Positions 13,201 through 26,900 of a stretch of DNA of 64,000 bases are shown here, one piece after another (position 1 is the stretch's first letter; every line of letters starts with the position of its first letter). The notes beneath the pieces are model-generated. The model was given only the letters and a program-made list of their open reading frames with translations, was not told where the DNA came from and did not search any database. A program made the position numbers and the translations under genes. This DNA comes from Membranipora membranacea (taxonomy: Eukaryota; Bryozoa; Gymnolaemata; Cheilostomatida; Membraniporidae). The stretch lies in contig OU612065.1 in NCBI GenBank assembly GCA_914767715.1, positions 6,200,001-6,264,000 of the forward strand, given 5' to 3'.

Positions 13201-16200
13201 ACCTGTCAGGAGAACAAATCAAATAGACCATATACCTTTCCTTGCTGTCGGCAGGGCTCTAGGTGAGTATATAGGCTTAGTACTTAGATAATAGCCGTAT
13301 TGCGGTATCAAAATTTTATGTACTAAGATTTATATCTTAAATGTCCATTTTCATTGAAAAAATGTTATTTTCATATGGAAGGCCATCTGTTCTGTTTCCT
13401 TCATCAAAGCCATGTTTGTTTGTATTTTGTAGGAGATTTGTGGAGTTATAACTTTGATAATAGGCAGTACGCAATTAGTCCAGATCCAGATGTTGATGTA
13501 GTCGATTTCAATCCATATCAGCAAAAATGTCTGGTGCTGGCCACTGACGGAATGTGGAACCTGATCGACGCCAAGGCGGCCATTAAAACTGTGGAGATGA
13601 CTGAGAGGAAGTGGTTCAGAGAAGCTATCTATGAGAAGGTTAGTAAAGTCTCAGCCTCATAACTGTCCTGTCACTGCTGCTAACCTTCCTGGTGGTGGTG
13701 CAACTTTATAATGCTGAGCAAAAACCTCATTTGTGTTATCTGGTAATTTCATGCTATATGGAAAAGAAAAAAGACATAGGTATTGCTGATATGTTTTGCA
13801 CACTCTTAAGTTTGGACTTTGGAATCTAGCATTAACAGCCCTACTCCAAGTGAGACTAAGATCAATGCAATTCTAGAATATAAATTTTTGATTAAATAAC
13901 AGCATTACAATATACTTTCCAATGTCTGGTACTTTCAATTTACGCACACCTGATACTGACCAACCAGTAGTTGTACTAACTTAACTGAGAAAAAAAGACT
14001 TTCTTCTTGTTTTTAAAATGAACCCCTGCCCCACCAAATGGTTATACCCACCCAAATAATATGTTCAAATAAGCTCTGTGAAGTGTAAGGCTCAACTGAC
14101 TTCAAAGGATCATTTAAATTCGATATTTTCCAGGGGAACGGCATCACGGTTAGTATCAGAACCCATAGTGGAACTCATTGCACTTGTGTTAGTTTGTGTA
14201 AATGCACTTTCTTTACCTTTTTTTCTGTGTATAGAGTAACATTTCCGTTTTCACTTAACCATACACGCACTAACACCATGAGAGGCCCATGTAGTGATTT
14301 CTTTCTTCGTGTTGTTTCCAGTGTCGTATCATAACTTATGCTGTTGAACACACACTTAATTTATAAAACATGCATGATATCTGAGAGTTGTGTGTCCTTA
14401 TCGCTCAAAGATGGCTGACAACTCCTTTAATCAACTATCTTCATCCATGGTCATTTTGGCAATGGGAATGATCTGTTGCCTCCAAGTTATCATTCTGTTT
14501 ATTGCAGAAAAAAAGCTGACAGCAACACTCTTGTCTGCAATAGCAAATGAACATATTTTGCAAACTCTGTGACACTATCAGTGATAATGTGTACATGTTT
14601 TCTGTAGGGTTTCCCCAAGACCGGTAATCCATACTATCACCACGCATCGACATTAGTAAACCTGGTGTTACGTCGCTGGAGAAGTAGGAATCTGAGAGCA
14701 GATAACACCAGTGCTATCGTTGTGATGATTGACCCTCCAGGACTGAATGTGAGCAGGTCTGTGGATAAAATAGCTGCATTAGCCGATGATACGCGAGTCA
14801 AGGGAAAGAAGTTCTGTGCCAGAGCTCATAACAAGGTAAGCGATGTTGCTTAATTAAAGATATATTCTCTAGACTTGTTACCGCTGAAAGACCAGCTGAT
14901 CTGATATAATTGATCCAAATAGCAGACGCGGTTCAGTAGGTTAGATTCCCAGCCACACAAAACTCAACCCACTTCCACCAGACCTTGGTGCCACAGACGT
15001 ACCCCGGCATTCCTACCTATTGGAAACTTTATATTATCAATGCCCAATTTATATTGTAACGTCTTGCGCTGAAACCAAATCTTCACTCAAATATTGTTCT
15101 ACATGTTTATTTGAACTGTGAGAAAATGTTGACTCTACTTGTGTGTGTGATTTGAACCTCTGCACTAAATCTTAATAATTATTTACTCTTCTTTATTGCT
15201 GCAGGCTAATGAGGAGTATATGGAGGACTGTGAGCGTTACCTGACAGGGATGGCAGGCTCATATAATATACAGTATTATGATGACAGGGATCGATTTGAA
15301 CTACACTATGGCAAGCCTGCAGTCAGATACAATGTACCAAGGAATGATAACAATGAGAAGGCAACAGCTAGTGTGGCCATGTATGATGTTATTATACACA
15401 AAGTAATGACTCCTGCCAAGAGCACAACTAATCTCGCCAGTCTGCAATCACCTCTCAATACATTCTCTAAACTCAGGTGGGTGAATGTGATTCTCTGTTC
15501 CGTAACTGACTAGATAGACTATGATTATGTGATGATGATTTAATGCACTGTGCACAAAGATGATGATATGTTGAAATTTGTTTAGATGTTATTCAGTTTG
15601 GTTTGTACATATATGAAATGGGCAGTTGCTAAGAAAACTATCAGGCCCAACCTATTTGTCTACTTTGATATCACCTATTTGTTACACTCACAGGAAAACA
15701 CAGTCAAGTAAAGACCTACGTAAGTTCAGACCTCAGGCAGGTGTGCTGCAATTTGGCTCCTGGATAGACAAGGATAAGTTTGGTCATACGCCTTCCATGC
15801 TCTGTGATAGTCCTACTATGTATTCTGGGGCTAAATATGACAGCAATAAGAGCTTAGTTGTGGATAGATCTCCCGGAGAATTACCATCATTTGCAACCAA
15901 GGTAAAAGTACTACATATACGTAGAAATGTCCCCCTCCCCCATCTCTAAAGACCCAAATGTGTCGATTATATGAGGTCACAAAATCAAACTAAACAAGGC
16001 AGAAAGTTTGCTTATCAATTAATCTCTGCTTCTCAGCTTCACCCCCTACCCGAAGGGATGATGAAATTCACCTGCTTACATTCACAATCTTATCTGTACT
16101 GCATCTGATAAGCCAAAATGTAGAACTCTTCACTATCTACTGTTACTTGTCAACGGTTGATATCGATGTTGGTATGTGGATAAATAGGAACAGAATAGGT

Positions 16201-16904
16201 GCAAAATAAATCATGATATTTTGGTCACATGAGGGAGCCTAATTTATGGTAGAAAAAAATATTTTTGCAACATCTAAATTTTCTCCATTCCCAACTATTC
16301 TTGTCGATCTTTGGGCCCTAATAGGAAATGCCATAACCCATAAGCCTGATAAAAGCAACTGTGTGCATCTTCATAAGTTGTCATCTCATTACAATAATTT
16401 GTCTTTTAATATTTGCAGACTGAACCTCAGGAGGTACCCAGCCCTACTGTATCCTCTCCTGAGTCTAGTAACGATATTACAAACAACTCGCACTTTCCTG
16501 ATTCTACCTCATCTATTACACCACCTACACCACCTTCATCTCTAATAGAAAGCCGTCAAGTCGCTACAAGGTCCAATACTGTCATCAAACGGCTCAAGGG
16601 AGCCGTCGCCAAATCGCTAGTCTCTCTACATGATCACATCAGACCAGCTACAAGGAGATCGACAGGTGCACTCAATGCAAAACCAGATACAACATCCTCC
16701 TCTAGATGTCTGAGACGTACAAGCAGACGTCCACTAGCTGTAAAAACAAGTCCACTCAAAGTCAAGCGACGCAGCAGTAGTGTAGACCTCCTCAGTACTA
16801 AACGACAGCGGCTGTCTGCTCCTTGTGTTCAGCTTACCAAAGTTACCGCTGTGACAGAACCATCAACCAAAAGCATCTGTCTTCGACCTCGCCAAAAATC
16901 ATAA
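10283..16904 (+). CDS. PPM1D: PP2C-family Ser/Thr phosphatase, PPM1D/Wip1-like, complete
   Basis: Eight exons: 10283-10577, 12566-12741, 13088-13262, 13433-13638, 14608-14835, 15205-15476, 15694-15901 and 16419-16904. They total 2046 nt (681 aa; human PPM1D is 605). PP2C metal-binding motifs are intact: GDRKYMED near the N-terminus, DGHGG at residues 46-50, [24 protein letters not shown] and [10 protein letters not shown]. Between HVGDSG and FLAVGRALG lies a basic, proline-containing insert ([14 protein letters not shown]) matching the B-loop that sets PPM1D apart from other PP2C enzymes. The C-terminal 200 residues are Ser/Thr-rich and then strongly basic ([25 protein letters not shown]), which suggests nuclear localisation. 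Wip1 dephosphorylates ATM/p38/p53-pathway phosphosites and shuts down DNA-damage signalling. Orthology rests on the B-loop and overall order of motifs. Confidence 0.92.
10823..10932. repeat. 22-bp perfect inverted repeat, MITE-like, in PPM1D intron 1
   Basis: CAATAACACTACCTTGACTT plus AG at 10823-10844 is the exact reverse complement of 10911-10932. The 66 bp between are AT-rich with further imperfect symmetry (ATTATTAATAATCATAATGATTA). This looks like a small non-autonomous DNA element, but no target-site duplication is obvious. Confidence 0.65.
10949..10965. mobile_element. Possible degraded TAGCC micro-element (17 bp)
   Basis: TAGCCTGGACAGAGCTA has the TAGCCTGG start and GCTA end of the micro-MITE family seen at 22891, 25240, 38741, 56670 and 61319. 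The flanking 9-mers TGATCATCA and CGATTATTA match at 6 of 9 positions, all differences being C/T transitions. It may be an old, shortened copy. This is the weakest member of the set. Confidence 0.3.
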
Positions 16905-17990
16905 TCAGTCAGTTGTGTGTATAATACGAGGTAGGAATTTTGAGTTGTATATATTGTAGATTAGGGAAGTAATGAATGATATTATTTATACATAAATTCA
17001 TTTTTATGCAAATGATTAAATGAAGTCTTATTTTATTAAGTTAGTTGTCTTTTAAATTTAAATGATGATTTTACTCCAAAAATCACAGCACCTACAATGA
17101 GCAGATCTCCGTTTTGTGGTCTTTTTGAAAACTTAATATTTTGCCTTTCTCTGTATCGTTTATGTATTGTCTGATGCAATGAATTAAACCTAGGTGGGTT
17201 TAAGCTCAATACTTTTGGTGGTCTTCAGTTTCACTATGTGCAACTTTTTCTCTCAGAATACAATTTTCTGCTATATGAAGTCTTAGTGATTTTAGTTGAA
17301 ACTTGCATGGTTGATTTGTCTTAGTTTAATTAGGATCATTATATTTATGGTTGGCTGAATTTCATCTATGAATTTTTGTTCAATGCTCATTTCTAGTTGC
17401 ATGATAAACCAAATCTCACCAATTTAGTAATTACCCAATGTATTTTGTATATAAAATTTCAAAACAATTATGAAGTTGTTTATTTAATCATTCCTTTTAA
17501 TCTAATATTCTGTGGAAGCAAATTTCATGAGTGCCCTTGAGTTTTCTTTTAGTTATATTTATTGCATGCCAACAATGCAGTGTTCATTGTACAGTTATCT
17601 TACTCTTTTCTCTCTTCACACTGAAAATAAAAATTTAAACAACAAATATGTCTGCTACAGAGATACTAAAGATGTACTGTTACCACCCTCCCTGTGAGTT
17701 GTCTAGCCATGAACAGTGAGTAGGCAATTCTAACTCAATTGGTGCACAAGATATTTTAGATCCCAATGAGGCACATAGAGTTTCACCACCTGATTTAAAC
17801 CGCATATACCAATGATTTTTTGGTTCCTGTAATAAACAATGATATCTGTAGGTTTGTTTGAAGTATGTGCACACATGTTAACCTTGTAGGCAGTAAGCCT
17901 GCATGGCTGAGCCATCACTCTGCTGGTATTAATCCCTTCACTCTTCAAAGACGGATTAGTTTTATATAAAATAATTAAGTAGACGTGATC
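16905..17990. other. Convergent 3' region of PPM1D and properdin-like gene
   Basis: AT-rich sequence with no supportable exon. It should contain the 3' UTRs of both neighbours; several AATAAA and TTTATT hexamers are present (for example TTTATT at 17479-17484), but none can be singled out. Confidence 0.5.
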
Positions 17991-20900
17991 TCAACAGTCT
18001 TCATCATCTTCGTAACCGCCTGAGCCATCTAAGTCATCTCCATTCTCAGATGTGTCATCGAAGAGTAAAGCAGTTTTTCTTCTGCACCTTCGTGAACTTT
18101 GTGTGGTGGTACTCGGACACTTGTCTATGTCAAAGTCTATACCTGAAATAGTATAATTATAGACAAGGTTTGATATCTATATGGAATATTAAAGTTTGAC
18201 TACCCACAGCAGTTGCTTGCTCCTCGGAAATCCATAAATTACATATATTCTTGTTTTTGGTACCCAAATACAGCAGTTGATAACGTATCTAATATTATCA
18301 GCAGAACATCAGCCTGTCTCCTATACACTCTTTGTTGACCATGTTGTTGAATCAGGCAAATACAACTACTATAATCAAAAAAGTTAATTCTTGCTATATA
18401 ACTACTGCAAAGGATTAGATTTATACATTTGAAATCCTGGCTCAAAACAACCGATATAGGCTATAGGTTTATATAATAAAAAATATTCTCTTCAAAAAGT
18501 TTCCACAAATCTTTTACCAAAATAAAGAAAGCGAATTCTAATGACTCTCTCAATTAAGCTAAATAACTCTAATAGAGTTAACTATATTAAATAGAGTAAA
18601 TTAACTTCTAATTGGCAATTTTCTGCCAGACATCATAAATAGCAATCAGATGGGCTTCTTCAAAAGATCCACTGTAAGCGTATGATTAACGATGAGATTA
18701 TAATGGGTTGAAGTGATCTTTCTTAATGTTTGGAAAACCAATGAAATGTTGTCTAACTAAACATTAATGTGGGCCAGTTCAGACATTTTCAAGCTTTTGG
18801 TTAGTTGTTGTTGGCAAGTTGGCCATAACTAGGTAAATCATTAAATATAATTGCCCAAGTTGATACCAATATTGGTTAGACCATTTCTAGTAGGTGAAAA
18901 TACAACAATACAAGGCGTAAATATTCGATACACCCCAGGGTTGCTATTTTGGCAACTCAACTCAGCACTAATGTCTGGTGTCATGTTTGCCTGCTTGTGT
19001 GACGCTGTGTTTGGCTTACCTGGACAAAGTTGACCCCCACTCTCAGGTGCTGGGCATCTACATTGTCTTGTTTTTAACTTGAACTCTCCTGTGTCATGTG
19101 GCAGGCAAGGGCTGTATTCACCCCAAGCACACCAATCTCCATCAACTATGAATACATTCAATAATAAGATACTGTATGTATACAAGTTAAGGCTCATTAG
19201 CTTCTGCCCAGGTGTTATCATGAGCAACAATTTTTATACCGAGAAAATGTCGCTTATGGCTTCATGTACTTATTATTGGTTCATTTGAACATGGAATTCT
19301 CATATGGGACAACAGCAGCAAGAATTACAGCTAGAGTGGCAATACCAAGTACAAATAACAGACATAAAAATACTTAGTATATCAAGTAGAAATTCTACCC
19401 TCATATTTCAGTGCCTCAAAGCATTAGGTTATCTTTCCACACATTGAGTTTTGTACCTGGGCACTGCTCGTTATTCAGACAGGGCTGCCATTCTAAGCTC
19501 ACTCCAACACAGTCTGTTCCACCATACTGAGGTAAAGGGTTGGAACATGTACGACTGCGGGTGGTGTTCCCTCTCTCCCCAGTGCATGGTCGAGCTAAGC
19601 AAGGACCCCAGGCACTCCAAGGCGACCAGCCGCCATTCACTGAAATGAATAAGAGCTTTGTGTTATCTGTTAGAGCAGACAGTCAGTAAGAAAAGTCAAA
19701 ATGGCGATCAATCATGACTGTGTTTTAATCTGTGGTGCCTATACAGCTATGCTTGTGGCACTTCAAAAATAATTAATCATCAACTGTTATTATTTTTAGA
19801 CCCACCAGATGCAAATTAACTAGCTAAAGAGAGTTATTCAGCTTAATCATAACTTGTTACCAACTGGTAGATCACATTTGATTTGACTCCATCATTACCA
19901 GAGCTACTCTCTGGATTCTTATAAATTATTCTCATTATTTAGGCGAGTACCAAATTAAATAATCGATTGGTCAATACCACAATCCAGCGGTAAAAATTAA
20001 GGGGTAAAATCCCTCACAATTCACGTAGTTTGCACGATAATTTATAATTGTTTTATGCGGCAGGGTATTTTGGCAATGAAATATTGAATTGCTCAGTTCA
20101 TTTCGAAGACAAGGAAGAATGGCCTGTGATTTTCTTTTTCACTCAATAAAAGTTCATATATAGCACATTTAAACCATCATCTGCAGACCAAGCAATTAAT
20201 TTAATTAATTAATTTGAAATCTGTTAACAAATTTCTCCAGGTCTTTTAAATCTCTCTGACTTAGTACACACCTTAGGGTGACAGAAAAATATATGGTGCG
20301 TGCGTTACCTTGACATGGGTAAAGGTTGACACAGACTCCCTCATCAAATGCGCTGCCAGTGCAGTTCTGTCCGCCACGTTTTGGCTTGGGAGCCACACAC
20401 TCCCTTGTCCTAGTCTTTGTTCCATGTCCACATGTGGAGTCACAGTCATTCCATGAAGACCACAACGACCAACCACCATCAACTTATAAAACACCACAGA
20501 GATGAAAGGGATTAACTATTACTTTACTTCCAGTTTAGCTGCTTTCGAGTTTGTATGTCTGGTGGTTGATGTTTATGAGAACATGAACTTTTTTTCCTCA
20601 AATATTTCATTATAAAATTATAATACCAACTCCTGATGCACTTTTCATGACATTTTGAACTGAATCACCTACTGCATTTCAGCTCATCTATCGAAACTGT
20701 CTGAAGCTGTCTTTGAGGATTATCTCAACAGCTTGGCGATAGTATGAAACACGTTAATGAAGCATGTCTACATCTTACCAGGACATTTGGGTAGATGACA
20801 CGCAAGATAATCAGAGCCTGTACCCTGACAAGTCATTCCTCCATTACTAGGCGATGGATTAGTACAAGTTCGGTTTCTCTGTAATCTTCCTCTTCCGCAG

Positions 20901-23900
20901 CTCACCGTACACGAGCCAATTTTCCAGTCACTCCAGCCTCCATCAACTGTACAGTTTCAATGTAATGAACACTAACAAAATTTATATAAATGGCACCATT
21001 TATGAATTGGCCTTGAGATTATCTGTTGCTTGTTGGCTACATATTTTCATCGGGCCCATCCACATACACAGTATTTCAATTCAATGCTTGTCAGAATAAT
21101 GCACCAAAGATCTAGAGAATAAGGAGCTTCCAAATAAATGGAACTGCAGAATTTTTAGCTCTACCCACTGACCTGGACAAGGGTTTGTACTACATGGTGT
21201 GGCTTCCATTGCATCACCAGGACATTCTTTTCCACCATTTTTTGGCTCTGGATTGTTGCACCGTCTCTGACGTGTAACATTTCCCCCTCCACAGGTAACC
21301 GGGCATTTACTATACTTACTCCATGGCCCCCATCCACCATCAACTGATAAAACAAAAAAATGCAGTTTGGGTATTTGAATTCTGAATTATTGATCAAATA
21401 TTAACACTGACGTCAAATTGCATAATAGGACTGATAGCAGCTTGAGTTGTTTACAAATATGAGGTTCCTCTCTTGTATTATTATTGTTGTTTGTTGTGGT
21501 TCCCATGTACAGTCTGATCAATGCTAAACTGGTAGCAGACATCTGAAAGCTACCACTACTCTCTCATTGATTGATAAAAAAAAATCACTTTTTCAACTTG
21601 TGAGTTGGCCAATCCTCTAGTAAATGTTAATCCTGACAGTCCCTGTCTTATTATTGTCCATCAGATTAGAAAGCTGTGGGCAGTTAAGCTTCACCACTCA
21701 CTCTTCACAAGGCTGTGGATGAAGGGAGTTGCCATAACAAGCTACCAGTAGACTGCTGTTACAAATGATTACAGCTTTGTTCGTTGGATATATATTCCAT
21801 CTGAAAATGGCTCAGTTTGATTGAATAAACAGGGACACGGTGTTATAGCTTGTGATTTGTTTATAATTATGGGGTGATGTAATTGTTACCTTGTTACCGC
21901 ATTTAATGCCAGACTACGAGAAGGGAGGTTACAATTTGATCAAATATCACTAACCAATTTGAACACTCTTTATCATGAATAATAGTGCAACAATTGTAAA
22001 GATTTACCTCAAATAGTATGAACCAGTGCATGTTCTCAAGATCTTAGGGGGTCAAAACAGGACAATATAAGTAGCTATATGGTCACAAACTCATCGGATC
22101 AATCATTACGTCATTGTTTTAGGTAATCCTCGCTGTATTGCATATGTGCTGTATTGCATATGTGTGCGTGTTCACACAAACTGGAATTGAGATGTGAGTA
22201 TGGGGTGCAGTGGAGGCTTTATGATGGGTACAACACCCCACAACATGTAAGAACCTTGGCTTGGCGAACCAACCTAAAGATAATCTCATCTTCTATAAAC
22301 ATATAAATTATGTTTCCATATTTAAGGCCGTTTCATATGTATCCATTGAACCCTGAAGCCCTTAGCCTTTGTCTCCTTTCCAAGTTTTGCAGAGACTGCG
22401 TGGCAAAGCTGGGGATCCGTCATGGGTGAACAAGCCCCAGGCGGAAAGCACCATATCATCAATATATGTAGGCGAGTGCAACTAGTCATTTGAAGGTGGA
22501 ATATTTTCTAAGTTTCCATGACAATTCAGTAATTGATGGGTTTCTATTATTTAGGGTGGGGTATTTGGATGGCTAGAAGCCAGCGGAGAGTTTCATCATA
22601 GTTCAATTACTCATTAGGATATCAGGAGAAGAAGGCTACAGTAGACTTGTTGACAGGACCCACCACACAGGTAAGAGAGCATCCAACATTACTGTAACAT
22701 CCTGGACTCAAACCTTGTAAGCCTCATCTCATGATTTTACCCACATATAATATTTTCACAATATTATATTTATTCCCCGAAAAAAGAAAGAGGGAATAAA
22801 GCAGAGCTTGCATATGATGAGATGATTTTTCTGGGAAAAGAATAAAGGTTCTGGGTAAATTGATTTCTAGAAATTAATACTGAGGGTACTTAGCCTGGGT
22901 AAGTTACCCCAAGACAGCCTGCCCAGGCTAGAGGGTACTGATGTATGTTTATATATTAACATATTGAGGTTTTCGTGTCAGTTTCACAACAAAAAACTAA
23001 AACAATCTTTTGACCTCATAACTCGAAGGAAAAGGAAACTTAATCAGATTTGGAATGACTCACATGACTCGATATCTTATAAATAGAAATTGGGTTAGAT
23101 TACAGTTGTGTCTTTTAACATTGTAGTTATCAGTAGCTATGACAAGGTTAGACTGAGAAAAAGAATCTCTCTGCTCCCCTTTAGCCATTATCAAGTCAAG
23201 TTGTCGTCACATAATTTTACTGCTGCAATAGATGATCTTTCTCAGTAACATTAATATTACTTCTTTGTTTTAGGATGCCTCGGATGAATAAAACAGTTAT
23301 TGCCAAGAGGCAAACCAACTTGTCATGGGCTATCTGCTCTACACTGATGTGCATCTGCTTCCCCATCGGATTAATTGCCCTTTTTGTGGCTCTGAAATCT
23401 AAGAGAGCATGGAAAGATGATCGCCCTGAGTCAGCTGGAGACCTGGCAGATATGGCAAAGACCATCGCTCTCATCTCCATCCTTTTCAGCATGATCATTT
23501 TATGTATCTTCGTGGCTCTGATTGCATCCGGATATTTCTACCAATTTCTTGAATACATCGGAGTTATGAAAAAAAGTGAAGTGGCTAAGCTAATGCAGGA
23601 ACAAGGAGAGACAAAGGTGGAAGAGATTCCAGACGACATCGATACAGCTACAGATGAACCAGAGTACTACTATGACTATGACTATGAGACAGTCACTATC
23701 AAGGTTCCCGGAAACGTCGCCGACCAGTAAACCTGCTCATCTTCTGATTATTATCCATTGCTCAATATATCGGACCAGTTTACTAAAGGATTAGGATTAC
23801 AATATCAGTGATGATCTAATATGGTGGACATGATTATCACGCACATCCTAGAACTAGGAGGATTTCAGGTCACGCTCATAGAAACAATTCAGTGAACTCA

Positions 23901-26900
23901 CTGGACCCATCAAAAAGAGAAAAACATTCAACAGGATCATAGGGTTGTGACAGAAGTATGTGGTTTTGTAGGTTGTGGTTCAAATTAGTGGAATCTTATT
24001 TCATTTTTTCGACATCTCTGATTTGTGCCATGCTGATCTACTCTGCTCTACTTTCCCATAGTGTTGTGACCGATACATATTATTTTTAATGAAATTATCC
24101 TATTTATATCACTGACATTTACTTTTTTTATTAGGTATGATTTTCCCACAATAATAGTGTCAAGGAATATATTGCCTAAAGAACTCTTATATCCTTGGTT
24201 CCTGTACAGCCCAGCTGGGGCCAAGTCCCTGAGGGATAGTCTGATGGAGAGTAAGCAAGGCTGCTGTCAAAACAACGTTTAAGTTTTGTGGTTTTGCCTC
24301 TTTTTTCAATTAGTTACAGAGAGCACTGAGGTATCATATAAAATATTAGTGATAGGGAGCTCATATTCACATATTCATATGTGAATCAATAATAAGGTAG
24401 GTGACAATGTTCAATGTTGATGGCACGTAATACAGCTTCGCTGTAGAGCTACATTTATGCCCACAGGCTCCTGTTTCTCCAGATTGTTACCTGGACTACC
24501 ATATTGATATGTCTTTGAGTAGCCAATGTTATAAAAGTGATTTAAGTGATTTGGTATCTTGTATGGGTTAGCGCAGTTACTGCGTCAAATTATAGGTTTG
24601 GGAGAAGATTAAGTGATATCAAAGATGTTGTGTGCTGATACAAATGTAAGGGAGTGTGAGAAGTTCAAACCCGATACCTGAGGGTTTATTTCTTTTGTGA
24701 CAATATTTTCCCACTGATACTGGGATACCTGATAACTGAATGACAGGTTATAACTTTAATTTGCGACTTTCCATGGGATTGTAAGTCTAGTTATGGGATG
24801 AAGCAAGGTATGCATCAGCAGTAGCCCTCTTTCATCCTCCCTTGACTGTGTTATTTCATGCATAGGATCTCGACTTACCCGGACACACCGTTCTCAGGAC
24901 ACATATAGAGGTAGTTTCTTCCACTTCGTTATTACAATCGCTAGACAGGCATAGTTTTTGCCTCCTTTTTGTTCCGATACCACAAGATACTGAGCATTCA
25001 GTCCAAGGTCCCCATTCTGTCCAGCCTGTTTGCCCGGCTCTTGTAACAAACAGATCTTTTGTCATTACTGCAGGCGTTACATCCATTGCCTCGGTAGTTT
25101 TCAGTGCGGCTGTGGTAAGTTTTTTCTTACCGTTTGACTTTTTGTATGTACAAATCAGACAGCGGTATTTTTTCCCTCTCCTTCCTAACTGAGTCTAAAG
25201 ATAAAGATAAGGATGATAAGTCTTAGCATGCCTCATACCTAGCCTGGGCAGGCTGTCGGGGCTACCCAGGCTACCTCATAACCCTTCCCTTTTTCGATCA
25301 GTATCACTGCTTCTGACAATGAAAGGTGGACGCACATGACAAAAATGGTGTACAACACACAACCAAAGCTTATGCGCCAATCAGACTTATTGCACCAAAG
25401 CCAATAGTCAGACAGAGCTGTTCAAAGCAGCGGCTAGAAGAGGCGCAGACTCGGTAAGCTGGAAACTGTTCTGAGATTGTAAGCACAGATAATGCTGCAT
25501 ATGTAGAAGCGCAGAAAAACATGCTTGAAACTCTGAACCCACTAGACTGGCTGGCAAGGGTGAATTACTCCAATTTAAAAATATAAGCTGTGGCACAATG
25601 AGCATGTGAGTCAATGAGCGTAAATGCATAGCTTCTCCTAATTGCATTGTACTACATACATCAGTACCATGGGACCATGCATTATACATGATTCTGTTTT
25701 GCCTTCTGACCCTGACAATCTAGACTAATTAACCAAACTGCTCAGATTTATTACTGACTGATTATGTTGTGATCAAGTATAGTTAGAGACATCTCTAATT
25801 CTAACTCATTGTTATGATCACCAGTAGATTCACATTTTGTCATACCTAGTTGCCGAGACAAAAGCATGCACGCAGGCACATTTTTTTACCAAATTAAAAT
25901 TCCAATGGATATAATTTATTTAAAGTGATTACAAGTCTGCTAGCAGTTGGCCTCAATCATAGAGTTAACTCTATGGCCTCAATTCATTGTATAGATCAGA
26001 ACAAATAATTTAACCCCTGCTCAACTTCAGAGAGGAAAAACATATTCACCAATAATTGTATGTCAAATTTACCTACCCATTCATAATCTTGTCTCTACAA
26101 CACGCAGTATTGACAGACCATCTAAATAAATGTCGGATGGATGGTAGTGAAATGTGTACCCTAAGCCGAAACTATATCCGTTAACAATATTTTTTTCTCT
26201 TTTGTATTGTATTTTGAAAGCGTGTTCGAGACAAAGTCATTTTCCCAATTAGAAGGAAGGGAAAACATGGAACTTGATAGTTTTAACGGTAGCATGTAGG
26301 AGTCAAGACAAGTATATTATTCAAAACTTGTTTAGTATAGCAGTGCATCACTGAGTCTGATATCTGGGTTCCAAAACAGAATACATTTTTACTTATTTGG
26401 TTTCGAAACTGGCCTTTGTTCTAGTACGAAACGTGTATCTAAAAAGCTACAAAGTAAGTTGCGAGTAAATTGGTAAGCTCACCAGCTCTTGGGCATAACC
26501 AACACCTCCATTCTTACAGCAGCCTCTCGGACTCTTGAAGGACTTCTCTGTGCCACCATTCTTCGTAGACTTGTTGATTAATCCACGACAGATTGGGCCC
26601 TCTTTGTCCAGGGCATTGTGAATCTTTTTGAAGCAGTATATTTCTTTTGCATCTACAAGTCATCGAGTCAAGGTTTCAGATTTACAAACCATACTTGTTC
26701 TTTCAGATATGTTATTTATGGAATATGCTAAAACATCACATTAATTCCTGGCGCCCAAATTTCAGATTTTATTTTATTCCATAGAAAAGACAAAGCTCTG
26801 TGATGATATGCCAGTTGTGAATGAAGTCACAAGATTTGGGAAAAATGAATAAGTAACTTACCAATGAGAAGGGGAAGCGTGAAATATGACAGCATACATA

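Larger units (their letters stand above)
21344..24878 (-). other. Intron 3 of the properdin-like gene, host of a nested gene
   Basis: This 3535-bp intron separates the TSR1 and TSR2 exons. It is by far the longest in the gene and contains the whole dispanin-like coding exon on the opposite strand, its probable 5' UTR exon, a 40-bp micro-element at 22891-22930 and a 16-bp tandem duplication at 22132-22163. No further TSP1 exon was seen on the minus strand. Confidence 0.7.

Noticed and set aside
25110-25130. 21-base intron (GTAAG...CACAG) inside exon 3 of the properdin-like gene
   Set aside because: Far too short for a spliceosomal intron. Reading straight through keeps the frame and joins the CxxC segment to TSR1.
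26052-26140. Extra properdin exon between exons 2 and 3 on the minus strand
   Set aside because: A candidate with splice-like edges contains stops in the required frame. It is not needed once exon 3 starts at 25194.
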